Below are positions 36,776-46,521 of a stretch of 64,000 nucleotides of DNA, in pieces (positions within the stretch are counted from its first letter, which is position 1; each line of letters starts with the position of its first letter). Below the pieces are notes generated by a model. That model was given only the letters and a program-made list of their open reading frames with translations, made no database searches and was not told where the DNA came from. The DNA is from Ciceribacter thiooxidans. Its GTDB lineage: Bacteria > Pseudomonadota > Alphaproteobacteria > Rhizobiales > Rhizobiaceae. The stretch covers positions 444,501 through 508,500 of the forward strand of contig NZ_CP059896.1 of NCBI RefSeq assembly GCF_014126615.1. The letters are read 5' to 3'. Position numbers and translations under genes: made by a program.

Positions 36776-38416
36776 ATGTCCGGAATGCTGAACAAGCGCA
36801 TGCGTGTAATGACGACCACTGCCGCTCTAGCCCTGCTCCTGGCCGGTGCGCCGCAGGCTTTTGCCGCGACGCCGGCGGATACGCTGGTCGAGGGTTGGGC
36901 CATCGACGACATCATCACGCTCGATCCGGGCGAGGCCTTCGAGATTTCGACCGCGGAAGTTACAGCCAACACCTACAGCAAGCTGGTCAATCTCGACCTC
37001 AACGACACCTCCAAGGTCGTCGGCGAACTGGCCGACAGCTGGACGATCTCCGATGACGGCCTTACCTATACCTTCAAGCTGAAGCCGGGAATGAAATTCG
37101 CGTCCGGCAACCCGGTCACCGCGGACGATGTCGCCTTTTCCTTCGAGCGTGCCGTCAAGCTCGACAAGTCGCCGGCCTTCCTGCTGACCCAGTTCGGGCT
37201 CACCGGTGACAACGTCACCGAAAAGGCGAAGGCCGCCGACGAAACCACCTTCGTGCTGACCGTCGACAAGGCCTATGCGCCGAGCTTCGTCCTCAACGTG
37301 CTGACCTCCACCGTCGCTTCCGTCGTCGACAAGAAGGTGGTCATGGAACACGCCAAGGCGATGACGCCGACGGACGAATACAAGTACGACACCGATTTCG
37401 GCAACGAGTTCCTGAAGACCGGCTATGCCGGCTCCGGGCCGTTCAAGGTGCGCGAATGGCGTGCCAACGAAGTCGTCGTTATGGAGCGCAACGACAATTA
37501 TTTCGGCGAGAAGCCGCCGCTTGCCCGCGTCATCTATCGCCACATGAAGGAAAGCGCCGGCCAGCGTCTGGCACTTGAAAACGGTGACATCGATATCGCG
37601 CGAAACCTCGAGCCGGGCGACTTCGAGGCGGTGTCGAAGAAGGAAGGCATTGCCACCACGTCCGCGCCGAAGGGCACGCTCTATTACTTCAGCCTCAACC
37701 AGAAGAACGAAACGCTGGCAAAGCCCGAAGTTATCGAGGCCTTCAAGTACCTCGTCGACTACGATGCCATCGGCGAAACCTTCATCAAGGGGATCGGCCA
37801 GATCCACCAGACCTTCCTGCCGGCGGGCCAGCTCGGCGCGCTGGACGACAAGCCGTACACGCTCGACGTCGCCAAGGCCAAGGAACTGCTCGCCAAAGCC
37901 GGAGTTCCGGATGGCTTCACCGTCACCATGGACGTGCGCAACACGCAGCCGGTGACCGGGATTGCCGAAAACGTCCAGCAGACGCTAGCGCAGGCGGGCA
38001 TCAAGCTCGAGATCATTCCGGGCGACGGCAAGCAGACGCTGACCAAGTATCGCGCCCGCCAGCACGACATCTATATCGGCCAGTGGGGCTCCGACTACTT
38101 CGACCCGAATTCGAACGCCGAGACCTTTACTTACAACCCGGACAATTCCGACGAAGGCAAGAACAAGACGCTGGCATGGCGTAATGCCTGGGATCCGAAG
38201 GATCTCTCGGAAAAGACCCAGGCCGCGCTGCTGGAGAAGGATTCCGCCAAGCGCGCTGCCGTCTATGAAGAGTTGCAGAAGGAAGTTCTCGCCCGCGGTC
38301 CCTTCGTGATGCTCTTCCAGCAGATCGAGGTCGCCGGCTATTCCGACAAGCTGAAGGGCTTCAAGCTCGGCCCGAGCTTCGACACCAACTTCGTCTACAA
38401 GATCTCCAAGGAATAA
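36776..38416 (+). CDS. ABC transporter substrate-binding protein, family 5 (dipeptide/oligopeptide)
   Basis: 546 aa with signal peptide (to AFA-AT). SBP_bac_5 fold: TLVEGWAIDDIITLDPGEAF, LADSWTISDDGLTYTFKLKP and GSGPFKVREWRANEVVVMER. AGGGGAA precedes the ATG. First transporter gene of a five-gene importer whose two permeases and two ATPases follow at once. Peptides are the usual cargo of the family and the upstream dipeptidase supports that. Confidence 0.94.
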   Translation: MSGMLNKRMRVMTTTAALALLLAGAPQAFAATPADTLVEGWAIDDIITLDPGEAFEISTAEVTANTYSKLVNLDLNDTSKVVGELADSWTISDDGLTYTFKLKPGMKFASGNPVTADDVAFSFERAVKLDKSPAFLLTQFGLTGDNVTEKAKAADETTFVLTVDKAYAPSFVLNVLTSTVASVVDKKVVMEHAKAMTPTDEYKYDTDFGNEFLKTGYAGSGPFKVREWRANEVVVMERNDNYFGEKPPLARVIYRHMKESAGQRLALENGDIDIARNLEPGDFEAVSKKEGIATTSAPKGTLYYFSLNQKNETLAKPEVIEAFKYLVDYDAIGETFIKGIGQIHQTFLPAGQLGALDDKPYTLDVAKAKELLAKAGVPDGFTVTMDVRNTQPVTGIAENVQQTLAQAGIKLEIIPGDGKQTLTKYRARQHDIYIGQWGSDYFDPNSNAETFTYNPDNSDEGKNKTLAWRNAWDPKDLSEKTQAALLEKDSAKRAAVYEELQKEVLARGPFVMLFQQIEVAGYSDKLKGFKLGPSFDTNFVYKISKE

Positions 38417-38422
38417 ACGGCC

Positions 38423-39490
38423 TTGGCCGCAATGGAAAACAGAACCGAGGCGCGACGTACAAGGGCGAGCGCCTCGGCCCTCGCCCTTTCGTTCTCGAAA
38501 TTCGCGCTGACGGTCGCGACGACCTTCCTCGGTCTTCTCGCCGTCACCTTCTTCATCGGCCGCGTCGTGCCGATCGATCCGGCGCTCGCCATCGTCGGTG
38601 ACCGGGCGCCGGCGCATGTGGTGGAGCGCGTGCGCGAAGAGCTCGGGCTCAACCTGCCGCTCTACCAGCAGTTCGTCATCTATGTCCGGCAGGCCGTGAC
38701 GGGCGATTTCGGCACGTCCGTACTCACCACCAATCCGGTGATGACCGACATCGCCCGCGTCTTTCCGGCAACGATCGAGCTTGCGACCATCGGCACCATC
38801 ATCGGCGCCGTGCTCGGGGTGCCGCTCGGCGTCCTCGCCGCCGTCCGGCGCGGATCGATTGCCGACCAGATCGTCCGGGTCATCGGTCTTATCGGCTATT
38901 CGGTGCCAATCTTCTGGCTCGGCCTCCTGGCACTCGTCCTCTTTTATGCCAAGCTCGGCTGGGTGGCGTATCCCGGCCGTGTCGACGTCGTCTACGAATA
39001 CAGTTTCACGCCGGTCACCGGCTTCTTCCTCCTCGATGCGGCCATGCAGCGGGAGTGGGACGTGCTGTGGGATCTCTTCCGCCACATCATCCTGCCCGGT
39101 GCGCTGCTCGGCTATTTTTCGCTCGCCTATATCAGCCGCATGACCCGCAGCTTCATGTTGAACGAGCTTTCCCAGGAATATGTCGTCGCGGCGCGGGCGA
39201 AGGGGCTATCGGAGACCCGCATCATCTGGTTCCATGCGTTGCGCAACGCCGCCGTGCCGCTGATTACCGTGATTGCGCTTTCCTATGCCGGGCTGCTCGA
39301 AGGTTCCGTGCTCACGGAGACGATCTTCTCCTGGCCGGGGCTTGGCCTCTACATCACCAATTCGCTGCAGAACGCCGACATGAATGCGGTGCTGGGCGGC
39401 ACGATCGTCATCGGCTCCGTCTTCATCGGGATCAATGTCCTGTCGGACGTTCTCTACCACGTGCTCGATCCCAGGACCCGCAGCCGATGA
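38423..39490 (+). CDS. Peptide ABC transporter permease (DppB/OppB type)
   Basis: 355 aa, six helices, with the inner-membrane EAA loop VVAARAKGLSETRIIWFHALRN. A start at TTG 38423 has AAGGA upstream; ATG 38432 (MENRTEARR) is an alternative. The stop overlaps the next permease start. Confidence 0.92.
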   Translation: MAAMENRTEARRTRASASALALSFSKFALTVATTFLGLLAVTFFIGRVVPIDPALAIVGDRAPAHVVERVREELGLNLPLYQQFVIYVRQAVTGDFGTSVLTTNPVMTDIARVFPATIELATIGTIIGAVLGVPLGVLAAVRRGSIADQIVRVIGLIGYSVPIFWLGLLALVLFYAKLGWVAYPGRVDVVYEYSFTPVTGFFLLDAAMQREWDVLWDLFRHIILPGALLGYFSLAYISRMTRSFMLNELSQEYVVAARAKGLSETRIIWFHALRNAAVPLITVIALSYAGLLEGSVLTETIFSWPGLGLYITNSLQNADMNAVLGGTIVIGSVFIGINVLSDVLYHVLDPRTRSR

Positions 39491-40419
39491 ACACGAACGA
39501 AGCGACCCTGAAGCCGACACTGCGCGAATGGCTGCTCTCCGACAGGCCGCAATCGCGGCGGCAGGCGCGGCTCGGCCGCCTGTACGTCATCTGGAGCCGC
39601 TTCGCCGAGAACCGGCTGGCGGTGGCGGGCCTCCTGATCCTTATCGGCCTGCTGTTCGTTGCGGCCTTCGCCGATGTGCTGGCTCCCTATTCTCCCGTGC
39701 AGGGCGATTTGCGCGGTGCGCGTCTTCTGCCGCCGGGCTCGGCCGGCTACCTGCTCGGCACCGACGACCAGGGGCGGGACATCCTCTCGCGTCTCATCTA
39801 CGGCTCGCGGCTCACGCTCTTCGTCGTCGTGCTCGTGGCCGTCATCGCCGCGCCGGTCGGCCTTCTCGTCGGCACGATCTCCGGCTATGCGGGCGGAATC
39901 ATCGACGGCATCCTGATGCGGATCACCGACATATTTCTCGCCTTCCCGAAGCTTGTCCTGGCACTCGCGCTGGTCGCGGCCCTCGGGCCGGGGATCGAGA
40001 ATGCGGTTCTAGCGATCGCCGTCACCTCCTGGCCGCCCTATGCGCGCATCGCGCGGGCGGAAACGATGACCTTCCGGAACTCCGACTATATTTCGGCGGT
40101 CCGGCTGATGGGAGCCTCTCCGGCACGCATCGTGACCCTTCACATCATGCCGCTCTGTCTCTCCTCGCTCATCGTGCGGGTGACGCTCGACATGGCGGGG
40201 ATCATCCTGACGGCCGCCGGCCTCGGTTTCCTCGGCCTCGGAGCGCAGCCGCCGCTTCCCGAATGGGGGGCGATGATCGCTTCCGGTCGACGCTTCATCC
40301 TCGACCAGTGGTGGGTGGCGGCCATGCCCGGTGCGGCGATCCTCATCGTCAGCCTCGGCTTCAACCTGCTCGGCGACGGATTACGCGATGCGCTCGATCC
40401 GAGGGAGGCCGGCCAATGA
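39487..40419 (+). CDS. Peptide ABC transporter permease (DppC/OppC type)
   Basis: 310 aa. N-terminal OppC_N region with one helix, then five helices and the EAA loop ISAVRLMGASPARIVTLHI. GTDDQGRDILSRLIYG is the family signature. The ATG overlaps the stop before it, and its own stop overlaps the ATPase start. Confidence 0.93.
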   Translation: MNTNEATLKPTLREWLLSDRPQSRRQARLGRLYVIWSRFAENRLAVAGLLILIGLLFVAAFADVLAPYSPVQGDLRGARLLPPGSAGYLLGTDDQGRDILSRLIYGSRLTLFVVVLVAVIAAPVGLLVGTISGYAGGIIDGILMRITDIFLAFPKLVLALALVAALGPGIENAVLAIAVTSWPPYARIARAETMTFRNSDYISAVRLMGASPARIVTLHIMPLCLSSLIVRVTLDMAGIILTAAGLGFLGLGAQPPLPEWGAMIASGRRFILDQWWVAAMPGAAILIVSLGFNLLGDGLRDALDPREAGQ

Positions 40420-41249
40420 CGCCGCTTCTCGACATCCGCAACCTCAAGGTCGGCTATCCGACGCGCAACGGGCTCGTGGAGGCCGTGCGCGGGGTGAGCT
40501 TCTCGCTCGGCAAAGAGCGGCTTGGCATCGTCGGCGAGTCTGGCTCCGGCAAGTCGCAGACCGGCCGCGCGATCATGGGGCTGACGCCCCGGCACGCGCA
40601 GCTTTCGGCGGATTGCCTGCGCTTCGGTGACCTGGACCTGCTGTCCGTACCCTCCCGGCAGCGGCGGGCGCTGCGCGGCAAGAAGATCGCGATGATCCTG
40701 CAGGACCCGAAATACTCGCTGAACCCCGTGATGACGATCGGACGGCAGATCGTCGAGACCTTGCGGACGCACGAGCCGGTTTCGAAGGCCGAGGCGCGCG
40801 AGCGGGCGCTCTCCATGCTGGAGGCGGTGCAGATCCACGATCCCGTCCGCGTCTTTGATCTCTACCCGCACGAGATATCGGGCGGCATGGGCCAGCGGGC
40901 GATGATCGCCATGATGCTCGTCTGCGGCCCGGAACTGCTGATCGCCGACGAGCCGACCTCTGCGCTCGACGTGACGGTGCAGCTCGATGTGCTGGAAATC
41001 CTCGACAAGCTGGTCTCCGAGCGCGGCATGGGCCTGATCTTCATCTCGCATGATCTGCGCCTCGTCTCGTCCTTTTGTGATCGTGTCGTGGTCATGTATG
41101 CGGGCAGGGTGGTCGAGGAATTGCAGGCATCGCGGCTCTCCGAGGCGCAGCATCCCTATACGCGCGGGTTGCTCAATTGCCTGCCGCAGCTCGACGGCGA
41201 CCGGCATCCGCTGCCGATCCTCGAACGCAAGGCGGAGTGGGCGTTATGA
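40416..41249 (+). CDS. Peptide ABC transporter ATPase (DppD type)
   Basis: 277 aa. Walker [14 protein letters not shown] near residue 40, Q-loop, signature [13 protein letters not shown], Walker [13 protein letters not shown]. It lacks the long C-terminal oligopeptide extension of many DppD proteins (usually about 320 aa), ending soon after [13 protein letters not shown]. Overlaps both neighbours by four bases. Confidence 0.93.
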   Translation: MTPLLDIRNLKVGYPTRNGLVEAVRGVSFSLGKERLGIVGESGSGKSQTGRAIMGLTPRHAQLSADCLRFGDLDLLSVPSRQRRALRGKKIAMILQDPKYSLNPVMTIGRQIVETLRTHEPVSKAEARERALSMLEAVQIHDPVRVFDLYPHEISGGMGQRAMIAMMLVCGPELLIADEPTSALDVTVQLDVLEILDKLVSERGMGLIFISHDLRLVSSFCDRVVVMYAGRVVEELQASRLSEAQHPYTRGLLNCLPQLDGDRHPLPILERKAEWAL

Positions 41250-42004
41250 CGGCGGCGCTGTCGATCAAGGACATGACCGTCACCTTCGACGGATATAGGG
41301 CGCTCGCCGGCGTCAGTGTCGATGTCGCGCCGGGTGAATCCTTCGGCATCGTCGGCGAATCCGGTTCGGGGAAATCGACGCTATTGCGGGCGATCGCCGG
41401 TCTCAACGGTTTCGACGGCGGCTCGCTCGAGGTCCACGGCCGGCGCTATAGCGGCCGGCGTCGCGACCCCGAATTCTACCGTACCGTCCAGATGGTCTTC
41501 CAGGACCCTTACGGCTCGCTGCATCCGCGCCAGACCGTCGACCGGCTACTGCTCGAGCCGCTGGCGATCCACGGCTTCAACGACACGGAAACACGGATCG
41601 CCAGGGCGCTCGACGAAGTCGGGCTCGGTTCCGGCTTTCGCTTCCGTTTCTCGCACCAGCTTTCCGGCGGCCAGCGGCAGCGCGTCGCGATCGCCCGTGC
41701 GCTGATCGTCGAGCCGAAGGTTCTGTTACTCGACGAGCCGACCTCGGCGCTCGACGCTTCGATCCAGGCGGAAATCCTCAACCTCTTGGAACAGACCCGA
41801 CGGGACCGGAACCTGACCTTCGTGATGGTGAGCCACGACCTCGCCGTCATCAGCCACATGTGCGAGCGGCTGGCGGTGATGCGCGAGGGCGGTGTGGTCG
41901 AGGAGGTTTCGGTCGAAGCCCTGAGGCAGAGGGCCATCGGTGCGGACTATACGCGCCAGCTGTTGACGGCGAGCGAGGGCTTTCGTCGTGAAGGGCCGGC
42001 CTAG
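41246..42004 (+). CDS. Peptide ABC transporter ATPase (DppF type)
   Basis: 252 aa. Walker [14 protein letters not shown], signature LSGGQRQRVAIARAL, Walker [17 protein letters not shown], and MVFQDPYGSLHPRQ typical of DppF. Last gene of the importer. It ends seven bases from the ackA stop on the other strand, with no terminator in the gap. Confidence 0.93.
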   Translation: MTAALSIKDMTVTFDGYRALAGVSVDVAPGESFGIVGESGSGKSTLLRAIAGLNGFDGGSLEVHGRRYSGRRRDPEFYRTVQMVFQDPYGSLHPRQTVDRLLLEPLAIHGFNDTETRIARALDEVGLGSGFRFRFSHQLSGGQRQRVAIARALIVEPKVLLLDEPTSALDASIQAEILNLLEQTRRDRNLTFVMVSHDLAVISHMCERLAVMREGGVVEEVSVEALRQRAIGADYTRQLLTASEGFRREGPA

Positions 42005-42011
42005 CGCCACT

Positions 42012-43214
42012 CTACGACAATTTCGAACCGAACTGCCGACCTCCGAGTACCGCAAGCGTCTCGTCGGCGATCACCTGTTCCTCGTCGGTCGCGATGACGA
42101 AGACCTTCGTGCGGCTTTGTCGGGCGCTGACCATCTCCGCATTGGCCCCATTGGCCGCGTCATCAAGCGCGATGCCCAGGAAGGCGAGCCGCTCGCACAC
42201 CGCCTTGCGGATCGCCGGCTGGTGCTCGCCGATCCCGGCAGTGAAGACGAGCGCGTCGAGGCCTCCGATCGAGGCCGAGAGCCGGGCGACTTCGCCGGCG
42301 ATGCGGAAGGTGAAGACGTCGAGCGCCTCGTGGGCTTCGGGCCGGTCGCTTTCGAGCAGGACCCGGCTGTCGGCACTGATGCCGGAAAGGCCGAGCAGGC
42401 CGGACTTGTGGTAGAGCAGGTCTTCGACCTCTTCACGGTTCATGCCCTTTGTCCGCATCAAATGGAAAAGGACGCCCGGATCGATGCCCCCGCTGCGGGT
42501 CGCCATCGGTATGCCGTCGATGGTCGAAAAGCTCATCGAGCTGTCGTGGCTCTTGCCTTCGCTGACGGCGCAGAGGCTCGCGCCGCTACCGAGATGGGCG
42601 ATCACCGTGCGGGCACCGGCGATTTCGGGCCGGCGGCGGGCAAGCTCGGCGGAGATGAAGGCGTAGGAGAGGCCGTGGAAACCGTAACGCTTGATCCCCT
42701 CGTCATACAAGTTCCGGGGAATGGCGAAGCGACGGACAACGGGTTCCTGGCCGGCATGGAAGGCGGTGTCGAAGGACGCCGTCTGCGGAAGGTCCGGTCT
42801 CAGGTCTGCCACCGCGCGGATCAGCCTCACGTTCTGCGGCTGGTGCAGCGGGGCGAGCGGAGAGAGCGCGTCGATCGCCTCTATCGTGGCGCCGTCGAGC
42901 AGGACCGGTCGGCGGAAGCGGTCGCCGCCATGGACGACACGATGGCCGACCGCCGACACGGCATCGAGGTCGAAGTGCTTTGCGAGCCAGACGAAGGTTT
43001 CGTCGAGCACCTCATGCAGAACGTCGCCGCCTTCGGCCTCCAGGGGAACGTCGAAGGTTTCCGGTCCTTCGACGAGATGAAAGGTCAGTGGTTTGTGGCG
43101 GAAGTCGATCATCCCTTTGCCGATGCGGCGCGCCTTGCCGTTCTCACGCAGGAAGAGGCCGATCTTCACCGTCGAGGAGCCGGCGTTGAAGGTGAGTAGC
43201 AGTCTTTCCGTCAT
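42012..43214 (-). CDS. ackA: Acetate kinase
   Basis: 400 aa. ASKHA-fold motifs LTFNAGSSTVKIGLF at the start, AVGHRVVHGG, IAHLGSGASLCAV, and GGLDALVFTAGIGEH. It makes ATP and acetate from acetyl phosphate (or the reverse). Its ATG overlaps the stop of the phosphate acetyltransferase fusion, so both are made together; phaC precedes them. Confidence 0.96.
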   Translation of the reverse strand: MTERLLLTFNAGSSTVKIGLFLRENGKARRIGKGMIDFRHKPLTFHLVEGPETFDVPLEAEGGDVLHEVLDETFVWLAKHFDLDAVSAVGHRVVHGGDRFRRPVLLDGATIEAIDALSPLAPLHQPQNVRLIRAVADLRPDLPQTASFDTAFHAGQEPVVRRFAIPRNLYDEGIKRYGFHGLSYAFISAELARRRPEIAGARTVIAHLGSGASLCAVSEGKSHDSSMSFSTIDGIPMATRSGGIDPGVLFHLMRTKGMNREEVEDLLYHKSGLLGLSGISADSRVLLESDRPEAHEALDVFTFRIAGEVARLSASIGGLDALVFTAGIGEHQPAIRKAVCERLAFLGIALDDAANGANAEMVSARQSRTKVFVIATDEEQVIADETLAVLGGRQFGSKLS

Positions 43215-44587
43215 TGGCAGGGAAGCCCTTGCGCCGACCGGCGGGCCGCCATCAGCTTGGCAAGCGCCGCCGAGGCGATCCGCACCTTCAGGCTGTCGGA
43301 GCGGCTGGTCAGGATGATCGGAACCCGGGCGCCGAGGACGAGGCCGGCCGCATCCGCGCCGGCGAAATAGAGGAGCTGTTTGGCGAGCATGTTGCCGGCT
43401 TCGAGGTCCGGCACCAGTAAGATGTCCGCCTGCCCGGCGACCGGTGAGACAATGCCCTTGGTGCGAGCAGCATCGAGGCTGATCGCATTGTCGAAGGCGA
43501 GCGGCCCGTCGACGCGCGCACCGGTGATCTGGCCGCGCGCCGCCATGACGGTCAGGGCTGCGGCATCCAGCGTCGCCGGCATCTTGCCGTTGACCGTTTC
43601 CACCGCAGCGAGCACGGCAACCCTCGGCTCCGGATTGCCGAGGAGGTGCAGGAGATCGACGGCGTTCTGGCAGATGTCGCGCTTCTGTTCGAGCGTCGGC
43701 GCGATGTTGATCGCGGCATCCGTGACGACGAGCAGCTTCGGATAGGCCGGCACGTCCATCACGTAGGCGTGGCTGATCCGCCGCTCGGTACGAAGCCCGG
43801 ACGACGGTGCGACGACGGCGCCCATCAGTTCGTCGCTATGAAGGCTGCCCTTCATCAGGATCGCCACCTTGCCCGCGACCGCCAGCTCGACACCCTGCTC
43901 GGCGGCTGCGTGGCTGTGCTCGGCGCAGACAATCTCGAAGCCGTCGAGTGCGACGCCCGCCTCCGCCGCGGCGGCGCGGATTTTCGTCTCCGGTCCGATC
44001 AGCACCGGTTCGAGAAGACCCTCCTCGCGGATTTCGGCAGCGGCCTGGATCGCCTCCGGAGAACAGGGATGGATAACAGCGACCTTGAGTGGCGGCGACC
44101 GCTTTGCATCGGCGACGATCGTGTCGAACTGATCCTGATGCTGGGCCGCCGCCGCAATGAGCGAGGGCAGCACGGCCTGCGGCCACTCGAGGCGCTCGAA
44201 GCGGGTGATGACGGTGGCTAGGCCGGTCAGCACCTCTTCGCCTCTCTGGTTCAGGCAGCGGGTGTCGAGGACGACGATCTGCTTGTCCGTCCGCTTCTCG
44301 ATCACGCTGACCGTCGCGGTGATCGTGTCGCCGGGCGCGACGGGTTTCTGGAATTTCAGCTCCTGCCCGAGATAGATTGTGGCTCCGGCCGGCGGGCGCG
44401 CACCATCCGCCGCAGAGGCCGCGGACCAGATCGCGCGGGCGACCACCTCGCCGATGAAATCACGCGGCGAAAAGACGTTGTCGCTTGCGGAGGCGAGGCC
44501 GCCGGTTTCGACTACGTGCTCGACGGTGGCGCTGTCGCCGACCGCGATTTCGTCGAAGGTCCGATTCGTCAGGAGCAGGCTGTTCAT
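43211..44587 (-). CDS. MaoC-like/phosphate acetyltransferase fusion protein
   Basis: 458 aa. Residues 1-150 are a MaoC-type hot-dog domain (NRTFDEIAVGDSATVEH, GATIYLGQELKFQKPVAPGD, VLDTRCLNQRGEEVLTG). Residues 165-458 are a PTA_PTB domain (VAVIHPCSPEAIQAA, MKGSLHSDELMGAVV, VTDAAINIAPTLEQK). Usually named bifunctional enoyl-CoA hydratase/phosphate acetyltransferase. The Asp-x4-His catalytic segment of hydratases is not visible; the region reads ASASDNVFSPRDFIGEVVA instead. The PTA part probably makes acetyl phosphate for AckA. Start ATG 44587; ATG 44611 is possible. Confidence 0.88.
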   Translation of the reverse strand: MNSLLLTNRTFDEIAVGDSATVEHVVETGGLASASDNVFSPRDFIGEVVARAIWSAASAADGARPPAGATIYLGQELKFQKPVAPGDTITATVSVIEKRTDKQIVVLDTRCLNQRGEEVLTGLATVITRFERLEWPQAVLPSLIAAAAQHQDQFDTIVADAKRSPPLKVAVIHPCSPEAIQAAAEIREEGLLEPVLIGPETKIRAAAAEAGVALDGFEIVCAEHSHAAAEQGVELAVAGKVAILMKGSLHSDELMGAVVAPSSGLRTERRISHAYVMDVPAYPKLLVVTDAAINIAPTLEQKRDICQNAVDLLHLLGNPEPRVAVLAAVETVNGKMPATLDAAALTVMAARGQITGARVDGPLAFDNAISLDAARTKGIVSPVAGQADILLVPDLEAGNMLAKQLLYFAGADAAGLVLGARVPIILTSRSDSLKVRIASAALAKLMAARRSAQGLPCQ

Positions 44588-44594
44588 CGCGGCC

Positions 44595-46409
44595 TCATCG
44601 TTCGAAGACATAGGTTCCGGGGCCCGGCTCGTGCGGCGGATAGCCGCGCTCCGGCGCTCCGATCGTCGGCGGCGCGACCCTGGACGGGGAAGAACGGGCG
44701 GCAAGCCAGTCCGACCAACGCGGCCACCATGACCCGTCCTCGGCCGCCGTGTCGCGCAGCCATTCCCCGGTGCCGATGCACGGGTCCGCGGCGGCTTTCG
44801 TCGTCATGCGAAAGTGCCGGTGCGGGTGACCGGGCTCGCTGACGATCCCGGCATTGTGGCCGCCGCTCGTCAGGACGAAGGTGACTTCGGTGTCGGCGAG
44901 CGCATGGATCTTGTAGACCGATCGCCATGGCGCCACGTGGTCGCGCTCGGTGCCGACGGCGAAGATCGGCACGCGGATGTTCTGCGGAGCGGCGGGATGG
45001 TCGCCGACCATGTAGCGGCCGGCGGCGAAGTCGTTGTCGAGATAGAGGCGTTGCAGGTATTCCGAATGCATGCGGAAGGGCATGCGGGTGGAATCGGCGT
45101 TCCATGCCATCAGGTCGTTCAGCGGCTGGCGTTCGCCCATCATGTAATCGCGGACGATCCGCGACCAGACGAGGTCGTTCGACTTCAGAAGCTGGAAGGC
45201 ACCGGCCATCTGGTCGGCGGAAAGAAAGCCGCGATTCCACATCATGCTTTCGAGGAAATTGAGCTGGCTGTGGTCGATGAAGAGCGCGAGCTCACCGGGT
45301 TCGGTAAAGTCGATCTGGGCGGCGAGCAGGGTCACGGAGGCGAGACGGTCGTCGCCCGCGCGCGCCATGGCGGAGGCCGCGATCGAGAGCAGGGTGCCGC
45401 CGAGGCAATAGCCGGTCGCATGGATCTTGCGGTCCGGGAGGATCGCCTCGATCGCGTCGAGCGCCGCCATCACGCCTTGCTGTCGGTAGTCGTCGAGCCC
45501 GAGATCACGATCGGCGGCGGTCGGATTGTGCCAGGAGATGCAGAAGACGGTGTGGCCGCGCTCGACCAGGTAGCGGATCAGCGAATTCTGCGGCGAAAGA
45601 TCGAGGATGTAGTATTTCATTATCCACGCCGGCACGATCAGGATCGGCTCGGCGTGGACCGTCTCCGTCGTCGGCGCATACTGGATGAGCTCTATCAGCC
45701 GATTGCGGTACACCACGCGCCCCGGAGTGACCGCAACCGTCTTGCCGGGGACGTACTCTTCCGTGCCCGCAGGCGGGCGGCTCGTGAGCCTGCGGTTCAT
45801 GTCGTCGACGAGATTGTGCAGGCCGTCGACGAAGTTCATCCCGCCCGTCTCTGCCGTCTTCTTCAGGACGTCCGGATTGCTCCAGGCGAAATTCGAGGGG
45901 GAGAAGACGTCGAGCATCTGGCGGGCGGCGAAGGAGATCACGTCCTCGTGGTGGGGCGTCACACCGGGGACGTCATTGGTGACGTTGTGCCACCATTGCT
46001 GGTTCAGCAGGAAGGCCTGCGAGAGCAAAGTGAAAGGAAAGTGCTTCCAGCCTTCGCTCGCGAAACGGTCGTCGCCGGGTAGCGGCTCGATGCAGGGGGG
46101 CGTCTGCGGATCGGTGGCGCAGGCGGCGAGATGGACGGCGAGCCGGTTCGATTTCCGCAGCGCCTTGTGGAGGAGCTCCAGCCGTTTTCCCGGGGCCATG
46201 GCGAGATGCATCGCCCAGTCGAAGACGGCAAGCGAAAGTGCCGCCGGTGAAAGCCCGCCGGTCATCGGCGCCATCAGCGCCTCCGTCATCCGGTTGAGCG
46301 CGTCGAAGGCTTCGGCCTCCGAAGCCTCATCGGCGCCGAGTGCCGATAGCGTCGCGTCGAGATCGACCGGGAAAGGCTCTGCCGCCTTGATCATGCTCTC
46401 TTTCGACAC
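44595..46409 (-). CDS. phaC: Class I poly(3-hydroxyalkanoate) polymerase
   Basis: 604 aa. N-terminal PhaC_N, then an alpha/beta hydrolase core with lipase-box-like GYCLGG (nucleophile Cys335), a downstream Asp in GTERDHVAPW and His in TSGGHNAGIVSEPGHP. The start is GTG with GAGGAG upstream. It polymerises 3-hydroxyacyl-CoA into storage granules. Placement with PTA and AckA links polymer synthesis to acetyl-CoA overflow. Rhizobia often carry a second, stress- or low-oxygen-linked phaC of this type. Confidence 0.94.
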   Translation of the reverse strand: MSKESMIKAAEPFPVDLDATLSALGADEASEAEAFDALNRMTEALMAPMTGGLSPAALSLAVFDWAMHLAMAPGKRLELLHKALRKSNRLAVHLAACATDPQTPPCIEPLPGDDRFASEGWKHFPFTLLSQAFLLNQQWWHNVTNDVPGVTPHHEDVISFAARQMLDVFSPSNFAWSNPDVLKKTAETGGMNFVDGLHNLVDDMNRRLTSRPPAGTEEYVPGKTVAVTPGRVVYRNRLIELIQYAPTTETVHAEPILIVPAWIMKYYILDLSPQNSLIRYLVERGHTVFCISWHNPTAADRDLGLDDYRQQGVMAALDAIEAILPDRKIHATGYCLGGTLLSIAASAMARAGDDRLASVTLLAAQIDFTEPGELALFIDHSQLNFLESMMWNRGFLSADQMAGAFQLLKSNDLVWSRIVRDYMMGERQPLNDLMAWNADSTRMPFRMHSEYLQRLYLDNDFAAGRYMVGDHPAAPQNIRVPIFAVGTERDHVAPWRSVYKIHALADTEVTFVLTSGGHNAGIVSEPGHPHRHFRMTTKAAADPCIGTGEWLRDTAAEDGSWWPRWSDWLAARSSPSRVAPPTIGAPERGYPPHEPGPGTYVFER

Positions 46410-46521
46410 GCGATGCTCCTCGTTGCATCCGGCAGCCACTGCCGCTCCGGTGCGGGATGCCGGGTCCGATATCGTATCGACAGTATAGCCCAATGCCCGC
46501 AAACCAAAATCTTGCCCTCTC

